Assembly (NCBI GenBank): GCA_964615935.1
Contig: CAZTTG010000010.1
Location: 1 to 64,000 of the forward strand
Length of the DNA stretch: 64,000 nucleotides
Origin: CAZTTG01 sp964615935
GTDB lineage: Bacteria; Planctomycetota; UBA1135; GCA-002686595
Direction: 5' to 3'
The translations under genes were made by a program, and so were the position numbers. The notes beneath the pieces were generated by a model. The model did no database searches. It was given only the letters and a program-made list of their open reading frames with translations, and was not told the origin of the DNA. Below are positions 35,385-45,919 of this stretch, one piece after another. Every line of letters starts with the position of its first letter. The stretch's first letter is position 1.

Positions 35385-36364
35385 GCAAGCTGAACATGGT
35401 CCAGGCCATCAACCTGGCCCTGGACGAGGAGCTGGGCCGGGACGAGTCGGTCGTGGCCCTGGGGCAGGACGTCGGCCTGAACGGCGGCGTGTTCCGCGCG
35501 ACCGACGGCCTGCAGGCGAAGTACGGGGGTGAGCGCGTCATCGACACCCCCCTGGCCGAGTCCGGCATCATGGGGACCTCGATCGGCATGGCCATCGCCG
35601 GCCTGCGGCCGGTGGCGGAGATGCAGTTCTCCGGCTTCTCCTACCTGGCGCTGGGGCAGCTCGAGGGCAACGCCGCGCGCTTCCGCAGCCGCACCCAGGG
35701 GCACTTCACCGTGCCGCTGGTCGTGCGCATGCCCTACGGCGGAGGCGTGCGGGCGCTGGAGCACCACTCCGAGAGCCACGAGGCCACCTTCGCCCACATC
35801 CCCGGCCTCAAGGTGGTGATCCCCTCCACGCCCTCCAACGCCCGCGCGCTCCTGGTCTCGGCCATCCGCGACCCCGATCCGGTGGTCTTCATGGAGCCCA
35901 AGCGCTCCTACCGGGCCTTCCGGGAGGAGGTGCCCGACGAGGTCCGGCCCCTGGAGCTCGGCCAGGCGCAGATCGTCCGGGAGGGATCCGACCTCACGGT
36001 CGTCTCCTGGGGATCGATGATGCGGCCCACCCTGCAGGCGGTCGACGCCGCCCGCGAGGAGCGCGGCGTCGAGGTCGAGCTCATCGACCTGCTCACCATC
36101 TCGCCGCTCGACGGCCGCGCCATCGCCGAGTCGGTGAAGAAGACCGGCCGCTGCGTCGTCGTGCAGGAGGCCCACCGCTCCTTCGGGCCCGCCTCGGAGA
36201 TCATCGCCACCATCAACGACGAGGCGCTGATGTACCTGGAGGCGCCGGTCGCACGCGTCACCGGCTACGACGTCACCATGCCCTACTTCGGCCGGGAGAA
36301 CGCCTACATGCCGGGTGCCGATCGCATCCGGCGGGCGATCCTGGAGACCCTGGACTACCGCTAG
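35381..36364 (+). CDS. 2-oxoacid dehydrogenase E1 component, beta subunit
   Basis: A 327-aa partner of E1 alpha. The blocks LNMVQAINLALDEELGRDE, LAESGIMGTSIGMAIAGLRP and HHSESHEATFAHIPGLKVV are characteristic; the conserved Glu of LGQDVG and the His of EHHSE lie at the active site. Together the 2+2 tetramer decarboxylates the 2-oxoacid and acylates the E2 lipoyl arm. ATGA overlap with the alpha-subunit gene; E2 follows after 11 bp. Confidence 0.9.
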   Translation: MSKLNMVQAINLALDEELGRDESVVALGQDVGLNGGVFRATDGLQAKYGGERVIDTPLAESGIMGTSIGMAIAGLRPVAEMQFSGFSYLALGQLEGNAARFRSRTQGHFTVPLVVRMPYGGGVRALEHHSESHEATFAHIPGLKVVIPSTPSNARALLVSAIRDPDPVVFMEPKRSYRAFREEVPDEVRPLELGQAQIVREGSDLTVVSWGSMMRPTLQAVDAAREERGVEVELIDLLTISPLDGRAIAESVKKTGRCVVVQEAHRSFGPASEIIATINDEALMYLEAPVARVTGYDVTMPYFGRENAYMPGADRIRRAILETLDYR

Positions 36365-36375
36365 GAGGCGCTGCC

Positions 36376-37695
36376 GTGCTCGAGTTCAAGCTGCCCGACC
36401 TCGGCGAGGGCATCCACGAGTGCGAGATCCTCTCGTGGCACGTCCAGCCCGGCGAGGTCATCGCGGAGGACGAGCCGCTGGTGGAGGTCGAGACCGACAA
36501 GGCCGCCATGACGCTGCCCTCCCCTGGCTCCGGCCGGATCGTGTCGCTGGCCGGCGAGGCCGGCGACACGGTGCTGGTGGGCGAGGTCCTGGCCGTCATC
36601 GACACCACCGGCAACGGCGAGCCTCCGGCCTCTCCGGCGGTCGCCCGCGAGAAGGGGGCCGCGCCGCTCGCGGAGCCGGCCCCGGCACCGACCGCCGTCG
36701 CCACCGCCCGAGCGCCCGAGGATGCGCGCCGCCGCGCCGTCGCCGCGCCCTCCACGCGCCGCCTGGCGCGCGAGCTGGGGATCGACATCCAGCTCGTCCT
36801 CCCCTCCGGCCCGGCGGGCCGGGTGACGCGGGAGGACGTGGAGCTCTTCGCCCGAAGCGGTGGGGCTCCGATCGAGGAGGCGCCGGCCGCGACCGGCGCC
36901 GAGGACCGCCCGCCGGCGCTCGCGCAGGCTCCGGCGGCGAGCGCCATCCCCTTCCTCGACCTCGATCCCCTGCCCGACTTCGAGGAGTGGGGACCGGTCG
37001 AGTCCGTCCCCCTGCGCTCGATCCGCCGCAAGGTCGCCCGCCGGATGGTCACCTCCATGATCCTGGTCCCGCACGTGGCCCAGATGGACGAGGTGGACGT
37101 CACCCCCCTGGACGAGCTCCGCCGGCGGGAACGCGAGCGCCGCGCCGGCGCGCCCGGCGGTCGGCTCACCCTCCTGCCCTTCGTGATCAAGGCGGTGTGC
37201 GCCGGCCTCAAGGCCGCTCCGGCCTTCAACGCCAGCGTCGATCCCTTCAACGAGCGGATCGTCTACAAGAGGTACTTCCACGTGGGCGTGGCCGTGGACA
37301 CCGAGCAGGGCCTGGTGGTGCCGGTCGTCCGCGACGCCGACCGCAAGAGCGTGCTCGAGATCTCGGCCGAGATCGAGGAGCTGGCCGGGCGCGCCCGGCG
37401 GGGCGAGCTCGCGGCCGCGGACATGCGCGGCGGCACCTTCACCATCACCAACGTGGGGCCCGACGGCGGCACGGCCATGATCCCCACCATCAACTACCCC
37501 GAGGCCGCCATCCTCGCCATGGGCCGCGTGCAGCCGAAGCCGCTCGTCGTGGACGGCGAGATCGCCATCCGCACCGTGCTCCCGCTGACCCTGGCCTTCG
37601 ACCACCGCGTGGCCGACGGGGCCCAGGCGGCGCGCTTCGTCAGCGAGCTCGTCCGGCGGCTCTCCGACCCCGACAGCCTGCTCCTGGAGATCTGA
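36376..37695 (+). CDS. Dihydrolipoamide acyltransferase (E2)
   Basis: A 439-aa E2 core protein: one lipoyl domain (residues 1-78) with the lipoylated lysine in VEVETDKAAM, an Ala/Pro linker, a peripheral subunit-binding domain (APSTRRLARELGIDIQLV), a second linker and a catalytic domain ending in the DHRVADG active-site motif. It transfers the acyl group to CoA. It starts at GTG 36376 behind TAGGAGG. A single lipoyl domain and the overall length resemble branched-chain-type E2 proteins. Confidence 0.92.
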   Translation: MLEFKLPDLGEGIHECEILSWHVQPGEVIAEDEPLVEVETDKAAMTLPSPGSGRIVSLAGEAGDTVLVGEVLAVIDTTGNGEPPASPAVAREKGAAPLAEPAPAPTAVATARAPEDARRRAVAAPSTRRLARELGIDIQLVLPSGPAGRVTREDVELFARSGGAPIEEAPAATGAEDRPPALAQAPAASAIPFLDLDPLPDFEEWGPVESVPLRSIRRKVARRMVTSMILVPHVAQMDEVDVTPLDELRRRERERRAGAPGGRLTLLPFVIKAVCAGLKAAPAFNASVDPFNERIVYKRYFHVGVAVDTEQGLVVPVVRDADRKSVLEISAEIEELAGRARRGELAAADMRGGTFTITNVGPDGGTAMIPTINYPEAAILAMGRVQPKPLVVDGEIAIRTVLPLTLAFDHRVADGAQAARFVSELVRRLSDPDSLLLEI

Positions 37696-37697
37696 AG

Positions 37698-39113
37698 ATG
37701 GTGATGGGCAGCCTGCGACAGGAGACCGAGCTGGCCGTCGTCGGCTCCGGCCCGGGTGGCTACATCGCCGCCCTCCGCGCCGCCGACCTGGGCCGCGAGG
37801 TCGTGCTCGTCGAGGAGCAGGAGCGCCTCGGCGGGGTCTGCCTGCGGGAGGGCTGCATCCCCTCCAAGGCCCTCATCCACGTGGTCGAGCTGGCCGCCTC
37901 GGCGCGCGACGCCGCGCGGGCCGGCCTGAGCTTCGAGGGCCTCTCCATCGATCCCGACGCGCTGCGCCAGTGGACCGACTCCGTCGTGGACGGCCTGACC
38001 CGCGGCATCGATCAGCTCATGGAGCGCCGCGGGGTGGAGGTCGTCCGCGGCCGGGCGCGGCTCGACGGGGCCCGCTCGCTCGCCATCGAGGGCTCCGACG
38101 TGGCCGGCATCGACTTCAAGGACTGCATCCTCGCCACCGGCTCGCGCGCCAACCCGCTGCCCGCGGCCGGCGAGCTGCCGATCTGGACCTCGACCGAGGC
38201 CCTGCGCATCCCCGAGATCCCCAAGCGGCTCCTGGTCGTCGGCGGCGGCTACATCGGCCTCGAGCTGGGTCTGGTCTACCACGGGCTGGGCTCCCGGATC
38301 ACGGTGGCGGAGTTCTTCCCCGAGCTCCTGACCGGGGCCGACCCCGACCTCACGCGGGTGGTCTTCAAGAGCTGCGAGAGGCGCTTCGAGTCCATCCTGG
38401 TGGAGTCCCGGGTGGTCAGCATGGAGCGCTCCGAAGCGGGCGTGGCGGTCACCATCGAGCACGGGGGCGAGCGCCGCACCGAGGAGTTCGATCAGGTGCT
38501 GGCCGCCATCGGCCGCCGGCCCAACACCGACGACATCGGGCTGGAGAAGGTCGGCATCCGGACGTGCGAGAGGGGCCTGATCGAGGTCAGCCCCGCGGGC
38601 CGGACCAGCGTCCCGCACATCTGGGCCATCGGCGACGTCGTGCCCGGCCCGGCCCTGGCGCACAAGGCCAGCCGCGAGGCCAAGGTGGCCGCCGAGGCCC
38701 TCTCCGGCCAGCCGTCGAGCTTCGACAACCTCGCCATCCCGGCGGTGGTCTTCACCGATCCGGAGCTGGCCTGGGTGGGGCTCACCGAGCGCGAGGCGAA
38801 GGAGAAGGGCCGCCGCATCGCGGTGGGCCGCTTCCCCCTCTCGGCCCTGGGCCGCGCCCGAACCATGGGTCGCACCGACGGGCTGGTCAAGGTGATCACC
38901 GACCCCGACACGAAGCTCGTCCTGGGGATCGGCATGGTGGGCCCGCACGCCTCCGAGCTCATCGCCGAGGGCTCCCTGGCCCTCGAGATGGGCGCGACGC
39001 TGGAGGACATGCTGGTCACGATCCACCCCCACCCGACCCTGTCGGAGGCGATCATGGAGGCCAGCGAGGTGGCCGCGGGATCCGCCGTCCACGTCCAGAC
39101 CCCCAAGGGCTGA
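37698..39113 (+). CDS. Dihydrolipoyl dehydrogenase (E3)
   Basis: A 471-aa FAD/NAD-dependent disulfide oxidoreductase that reoxidises E2-bound dihydrolipoamide. FAD motif VVGSGPGGYIAAL, redox-active disulfide GGVCLREGCIPSK, NAD motif VVGGGYIGLELG, second FAD motif VPHIWAIGDV, and the C-terminal active-site HPHPTLSE are all present. It starts 2 nt after the E2 stop codon, with GGAG upstream. All key residues are intact. Confidence 0.95.
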   Translation: MVMGSLRQETELAVVGSGPGGYIAALRAADLGREVVLVEEQERLGGVCLREGCIPSKALIHVVELAASARDAARAGLSFEGLSIDPDALRQWTDSVVDGLTRGIDQLMERRGVEVVRGRARLDGARSLAIEGSDVAGIDFKDCILATGSRANPLPAAGELPIWTSTEALRIPEIPKRLLVVGGGYIGLELGLVYHGLGSRITVAEFFPELLTGADPDLTRVVFKSCERRFESILVESRVVSMERSEAGVAVTIEHGGERRTEEFDQVLAAIGRRPNTDDIGLEKVGIRTCERGLIEVSPAGRTSVPHIWAIGDVVPGPALAHKASREAKVAAEALSGQPSSFDNLAIPAVVFTDPELAWVGLTEREAKEKGRRIAVGRFPLSALGRARTMGRTDGLVKVITDPDTKLVLGIGMVGPHASELIAEGSLALEMGATLEDMLVTIHPHPTLSEAIMEASEVAAGSAVHVQTPKG

Positions 39114-39122
39114 GCCAACGCG

Positions 39123-39797
39123 ATGATCGACTGGAACGAGTTCCCGCGCTTTGGGTTCGACGACGCGCTGATCGGCGAGGTCCGCCGGGACGGCCGCGCG
39201 CGGGTCCGCGTCCACCGCCTCCGCCACCCGGTCGTGGTCCTCGGCCGGGGCAGCCGCCCGGAGGCCGAGGTGGACCTGGAGGCCTGCCGCGCCGACGGCG
39301 TCCCCGTCCTGCGCCGGCGCGGAGGGGGCTGCGCGGTGGTGATCGATCCGGGCAACGTCGTCGTGTCGGTGGCCGCCGCCGGGATGCCCCTGGGCCACCA
39401 CCGGCAGCACTTCAGCGCGCTGAGCGACTGGCTCATCGAGGGCTTGCAGCGGGTCGGGATCGGCGGCGTCCGCCGCGAGGCGATCTGCGACCTCGCCCTC
39501 GGCGACCGCAAGGTCGGCGGAGCCTGCCTGTATCGCTCGGGGGACCTGCTCTACTACACCGCCAGCCTGCTGATCGACCCCGACCTCGAGCGCGTCGAGC
39601 GCTACCTCCCCCACCCGCCCCGGGAGCCGGAATGGCGCCGGGGCCGCTCCCACTCCGACTTCATGGGGGCGCTCCCCGTCCCTATCATCGACGACCTCGT
39701 GGCGGACCTCCGCCGTACCCTGGCTCCGCCCGCCCTCCCGGGCTCCCCCGCCCCCGCGGGTCGGTGCCGTCTCGTCCCGGTGGAAGCGCCCTCCTGA
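39123..39797 (+). CDS. Lipoate-protein ligase A family protein
   Basis: A 224-aa BPL/LplA-fold protein with the family's substrate loop RRRGGGCAVVIDPGN, lysine-binding RKVGGACLYR and a C-terminal YLPHPPREPEWRRGRSHSDF segment. It would attach lipoate (or octanoate) to the E2 lipoyl lysine in a fitting position directly after E3. It lacks the small accessory domain of E. coli LplA, like many short bacterial ligases or lipoyl transferases. Confidence 0.85.
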   Translation: MIDWNEFPRFGFDDALIGEVRRDGRARVRVHRLRHPVVVLGRGSRPEAEVDLEACRADGVPVLRRRGGGCAVVIDPGNVVVSVAAAGMPLGHHRQHFSALSDWLIEGLQRVGIGGVRREAICDLALGDRKVGGACLYRSGDLLYYTASLLIDPDLERVERYLPHPPREPEWRRGRSHSDFMGALPVPIIDDLVADLRRTLAPPALPGSPAPAGRCRLVPVEAPS

Positions 39798-39805
39798 GCA
39801 CGACC

Positions 39806-40753
39806 ATGGAGATCGGACAGCTCGTCAACGGCATGATCGCCCGCTCGCTGCCGGCCCTGCCCCGCGGCCTGGTGCGCCGCGTGGCCGGACGCTACATCGC
39901 CGGCGACTCCGCCGAGCTGGCCCTGGCCCTCGCGCGCGGCCTGAAGCAGGCGGGCTTCGAGTCCACCGTGCACATCCTGGGCGAGGACGTCACCAACGCG
40001 GAGGAGGCCGCCCGGGCGGCCGAGTCCTACCTCGACCTGATGGAGTCCATGCAGGCGGCCGGCGTCTCCCGCAACGTGTCGGTGAAGCCCAGCCAGCTCG
40101 GCATACGCTTCGACGAGGGCAGGGCCTTCGAGCTCCTGCGCGAGGTCCTGGCGAGCGCCCGGCAGCGCGACTTCTTCGTGCGCCTGGACATGGAGGACTC
40201 CTCCCTGACCGACGTCACCCTGGACCTCCACCGGCGCGCCCGGGAGATCTGGCCGCGCGTCGGCACCGTGCTGCAGGCACGGCTGCTGCGCACTCCGGAC
40301 GACGCCCGCGCGCTGGCCGGAACGGGCGCCAGCATCCGCCTGTGCAAGGGCATCTACGCCGAGTCCCGGAGCAACGCCCTCCAGGGCAAGCAGGAGATCC
40401 GCGAGGCCTTCATGGAGGTCCTGCGCCTCCTGCTGGAAGGCGGGGCCTTCGTCGGCCTCGCCACGCACGACCTCGACCTTATCGGGCGCGTCCGCGCGGA
40501 GGTGCTCGAGCCCGGCGACTTCGCGGGTCGGCTCGAGTTCCAGGCGCTCCTGGGCGTGCCCATCCGCTCCACCCTCGAAAGCCTGCGGGACGAGGGCTAC
40601 CCTGTGCGCCTCTACGTTCCCTTCGGGCACGACTGGTACGCCTACGCCCTGCGGCGGGTCCGAGAGAGCCCGCAGATCGCCGGATCGATCACGCGCTCCC
40701 TCTTCAGCCGGGACCGGCTGGACGCCTCCTCGCTGGGGGAGAGGGGCTCCTGA
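39806..40753 (+). CDS. Proline dehydrogenase
   Basis: A 315-aa FAD-dependent (beta/alpha)8 proline dehydrogenase. The blocks NVSVKPSQLGI, FFVRLDMEDSSLTDVTLDL, IRLCKGIYAES, LATHDLDLI and VRLYVPFGHDWYAYALRR match the monofunctional PutA-like family, including the YxxxRR substrate-binding end. It oxidises proline to pyrroline-5-carboxylate and reduces quinone at the membrane. The gene begins 8 bp after the lipoate ligase gene and precedes the succinate dehydrogenase operon. Confidence 0.93.
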   Translation: MEIGQLVNGMIARSLPALPRGLVRRVAGRYIAGDSAELALALARGLKQAGFESTVHILGEDVTNAEEAARAAESYLDLMESMQAAGVSRNVSVKPSQLGIRFDEGRAFELLREVLASARQRDFFVRLDMEDSSLTDVTLDLHRRAREIWPRVGTVLQARLLRTPDDARALAGTGASIRLCKGIYAESRSNALQGKQEIREAFMEVLRLLLEGGAFVGLATHDLDLIGRVRAEVLEPGDFAGRLEFQALLGVPIRSTLESLRDEGYPVRLYVPFGHDWYAYALRRVRESPQIAGSITRSLFSRDRLDASSLGERGS

Positions 40754-40813
40754 GCGCGCCGGCCGACGCCCCACCGATCCCCCCGACGTCCCCGAGACAG
40801 TGAGGCCCCGACC

Positions 40814-41469
40814 ATGCCGCTGCTGAGCTGGTTGCGACGCACCTTCGCCTCGTCGATCGGCAAGAAGACCCTCATGGCCCTGACGGGCCTGCTGCTCGTC
40901 CTCTTCCTGATCGCGCACCTGGCGGGCAACCTGACGATCTTCGCCGATTCGCGGGGCGAGGCCTTCGACGCGTACTCGCACGCGCTGCGGTCGAACCCGC
41001 TCCTGCCCCTGGCCGAGCTCGGGCTGGCGGCGCTGTTCTTGACCCACATCACCCTGGGGGTGATGGTCAGCCTGGAGAACTGGCGCGCCCGCAGCCAGCG
41101 CTACGCCCGGCGCGCCTCCCACGGCGGGCGGACGGCCGGCTCGGCCACCATGGTGATCACCGGCTCGATGGTCCTGGTCTTCCTGCTCGTTCACCTGTAC
41201 GACTTCCGCCTGCAGGTGGGGCCCGAGGACGCGCTGGCCCCGATGGTGAAGTCGCGGCTGGCCGGAGCGGGTGGCCTGGCGATCTACGTCCTGGGGGTCG
41301 GCGCCCTGGGCCTGCACCTCAGCCACGCCTTCCGCAGCGCCCTGCAGACGCTGGGCGTGAACCACCCGCGCTTCAACGGCCTGATCCGCGGCGTCGGACT
41401 GACCCTGGCCATCCTCGTTGGCCTGGGCTTCGTCGCCTTCCCGCTGGTCTACTTCTTCGGAGGCGAGGC

Positions 41470-41473
<4 letters not shown>
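40814..41473 (+). CDS. sdhC: Succinate dehydrogenase/fumarate reductase cytochrome b558 subunit
   Basis: A 219-aa five-helix membrane anchor of the cytochrome b558 (Bacillus/Wolinella-like diheme) family. Helix 1 (LMALTGLLLVLFLIAHLAGN) carries a heme-ligand His, with further histidines in LTHITLG, LLVHLYDF and GLHLSHAF. It exchanges electrons between quinone and the SdhAB dimer. Its stop overlaps the sdhA start (ATGA). Confidence 0.9.
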
Positions 41474-43394
<1,921 letters not shown>

Positions 43395-43398
<4 letters not shown>

Positions 43399-44162
43399 GC
43401 GCGGCGGAAGGCGCGGGGACCATGCGGTTGACCCTGCACGTCTGGCGGCAGGCGGGCCCGGAGGTCGCCGGGGGCTTCGAGACGCACGAGATGCCCGAGG
43501 TCTCCCCGGACATGTCCTTCCTCGAGATGATGGACGTGCTCAACGCCAAGCTGACCGAGGAGGGCCGCGAGCCGGTCTGCTTCGACCACGACTGCCGCGA
43601 GGGGATCTGCGGGATGTGCAGCATGGTGATCAACGGCCAGGTGCACGGCCCGGTGCCGGAGATCACCACCTGCCAGCTCCACATGCGGCACTTCCAGGAC
43701 GGCGACGCGATCTGGATCGAGCCCTTCCGGGCGGACGCCTTCCCCGTGGTCCGGGACCTGGTGGTGGACCGCTCGGCCCTGGACCGCGTGCTGACCGCCG
43801 GCGGCTTCATCTCGGTGAAGGCCGGCTCGGCGCCCGACGCCAACTCCATCCCGGTTCCCAAGGAGAAGTCCGACCTGGCCATGGACGCGGCCGCCTGCAT
43901 CGGCTGCGGCGGCTGCGTGGCCGCCTGCCCCAACGCGGCGGCCATGCTCTTTGCCGCGGCCAAGACCTCGCACCTGGCGCTCCTGCCCCAGGGCCGGGTC
44001 GAGGCGAAGAGCCGCGTGCTGGCCGTGGTCGAGGCCATGGACTCCGAGGGCTTCGGCAACTGCCGCAACGAGTTCGAGTGCGAGGCCGCCTGCCCCAAGG
44101 GCATCTCGGTGGCGCACATCGCGCGCATGAACCGGGAGTTCCTGAAGAGCTCGCTGACGTAG
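43395..44162 (+). CDS. sdhB: Succinate dehydrogenase/fumarate reductase iron-sulfur subunit
   Basis: A 255-aa subunit with an N-terminal plant-ferredoxin-like [2Fe-2S] domain (DHDCREGICGMCSMVING, then TCQLHM) and a C-terminal domain with CIGCGGCVAACPNAAA and CEAACPKGI for the [4Fe-4S] and [3Fe-4S] clusters. It overlaps sdhA by 4 nt and ends the CAB operon. Confidence 0.94.
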
Positions 44163-44478
44163 CCGGAAGAGGCGATCGGCAGGGCGGGAAGCCAGGAGCA
44201 GCCGGTGGTGCCACCGGAGGACGGTCCGCTCGGCTGCGTGCCGATTCCTCGGCAGGGCCGCCCTCCCGAGTCTCGAATCAAGACACTCGGGGCGGATCCG
44301 GTTCGGCGGGGAAGATCACGCGGCTCGGGCCTCGAACCGACCCCTCGAGGCGCCTTCCTCCGGCCCAGGTCCATTCTCCCCGACCCCGACCGATCCATCA
44401 TGATAAGCTCTCTGTGCTCGCATCAGCGCGGTTCTCGGTGGTCCGCGCCATTAGTAGGGATAGTGTTTGGAGGGCGAG
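44163..44478. other. Intergenic region, no gene seen
   Basis: A 316-bp gap between sdhB and the SUMF1-type gene. No supported reading frame, RNA or strong hairpin was found; the last ~40 bases (GCCATTAGTAGGGATAGTGT region) are AT-richer and may hold the promoter of the next gene. Confidence 0.5.
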
Positions 44479-45834
44479 ATGTTCGCTCGGGAATCCGAAG
44501 ACAGGCGTGCGCCGGCGCGTCTCGGCCGGCGGGGTTCGAGGCCCTGTGTCGGGGCGCGTCTGGCGGTGATGGCGGGGGTGCTCCTTGCCGGAGCACCCTC
44601 GGTGGCGGCCAACGACCCGCCGGCGGTGACCAACGTGCACTCCCAGCAGAGGTTGGACGCCAGCAGGATCGTGGACATCACCTACGACCTGTCCGACGGG
44701 GACGGCGACCTGTGCTTGATCACGCTCGTGGCGAGCGACGACAGCGGCGCGACGTGGACGGTGCCCGTCACTGCGGTCGAGGGCGATGTGGGGGGCGGGA
44801 TCGCTCCGGGAACGGGCAAGACGATCGAATGGAACCCCGCGGTGGACATCCCGGGCATCTCGGGCACGCAGTTCAAGATCCGGGTCATCGCGGACGATGG
44901 CGCGACGCCGACCGGCGTCATGGCCCACGTCCCGGCGGGCGAGTACGACATGGGCGATCACCATGACGGCCTGCAGTACTCGCTGCCGGTTCACACCGTG
45001 TACATCAACGAGTTCTGGATAGACGTCCGCGAGGTCACCAACGTGCGGTACTGCGCCTTCCTGAACTCCGCCTTCTCCCAGGGGCTCATCGAGGTGATCG
45101 ACGGGGTGGTCTACAAGAAGGACGACAGCGAGTCGTACTGCGACACGCACACCTCCGATCTGGACAGCCGCATCCGCTGGGACGGCGTCACCTTCACCGT
45201 CGCGCCCGGCAAGGAGGCCCACCCCATGCAGGAGGTGAGCTGGTACGGAGCCGCGGCCTACGCCAACTGGTGCAGCTCCCAGGCGGGGCTCACCCCGTGC
45301 TACGACCTGGGCACATGGGACTGCACCCTCGGCGGGGGGGGCTATCGCCTGCCGACCGAGGCGGAGTGGGAGAAGGCTGCGCGGGGCGCGCAGTACAGCC
45401 CCTATCGCCGCTATCCCTGGGGCGATGATCCGATCCCCACGATCGCCAACTCCTGGGATTCGCTCGATCCGTACGAGGTGGGGGCTTACCCCTGGATCAC
45501 GCCGACCGGCTTCTACTCCGGCGCGCTCCACCAGAAGGTGGATTTCAACTGGCCCGGAGGGCAGACGAGCTACCAGACCACGGATGGCAAGAACGGCTAC
45601 GGACTCTACGACATGGGCGGGAACGTGTGGGAGTGGTGCAACGACTGGCACGAATACTACTACTACAGCTCGAGCCCCTACGACAACCCGACTGGCCCGG
45701 CGAGCGGCACGGCTCGCGTTCTCCGCGGGGGCTCGTTCTACCACAGCAAGTACGACCTGCGTAGCGCGCTCCGCCTCAGGCGCGCCCCCAACCTCCAGTA
45801 CCTCAACTACGGATTCCGGCTGGTCAAGGACTGA
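44479..45834 (+). CDS. Exported SUMF1/formylglycine-generating-enzyme-family protein
   Basis: A 451-aa protein with a signal peptide (ARLAVMAGVLLAGAPSVAAN). Residues ~45-150 form a beta domain with VDITYDLSDGDGDLCLITL, a module commonly found before SUMF1 domains in planctomycetes. The SUMF1 domain (~155-451) has VPAGEYDMGD, EVSWYGAAAYANWC, YRLPTEAEWEKAARG, GLYDMGGNVWEWCNDW and RVLRGGSF. Whether it is a copper-dependent sulfatase activator or a non-catalytic relative is uncertain. GGAGGGCGAG directly precedes the ATG. Confidence 0.88.
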   Translation: MFARESEDRRAPARLGRRGSRPCVGARLAVMAGVLLAGAPSVAANDPPAVTNVHSQQRLDASRIVDITYDLSDGDGDLCLITLVASDDSGATWTVPVTAVEGDVGGGIAPGTGKTIEWNPAVDIPGISGTQFKIRVIADDGATPTGVMAHVPAGEYDMGDHHDGLQYSLPVHTVYINEFWIDVREVTNVRYCAFLNSAFSQGLIEVIDGVVYKKDDSESYCDTHTSDLDSRIRWDGVTFTVAPGKEAHPMQEVSWYGAAAYANWCSSQAGLTPCYDLGTWDCTLGGGGYRLPTEAEWEKAARGAQYSPYRRYPWGDDPIPTIANSWDSLDPYEVGAYPWITPTGFYSGALHQKVDFNWPGGQTSYQTTDGKNGYGLYDMGGNVWEWCNDWHEYYYYSSSPYDNPTGPASGTARVLRGGSFYHSKYDLRSALRLRRAPNLQYLNYGFRLVKD

Positions 45835-45919
45835 TCATGTTGCCCTTCGCCCTTACCTCTTGCCCTATGCCCCGGAGCGATGCCGAGGACACCATGGCTC
45901 TTCCGAGGAGGACCCCTTC

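Noticed and set aside
44241..44300. tRNA-like TCGAATC string
   Set aside because: No acceptor stem, D-arm or anticodon arm could be folded around it; no tRNA found anywhere in the window.
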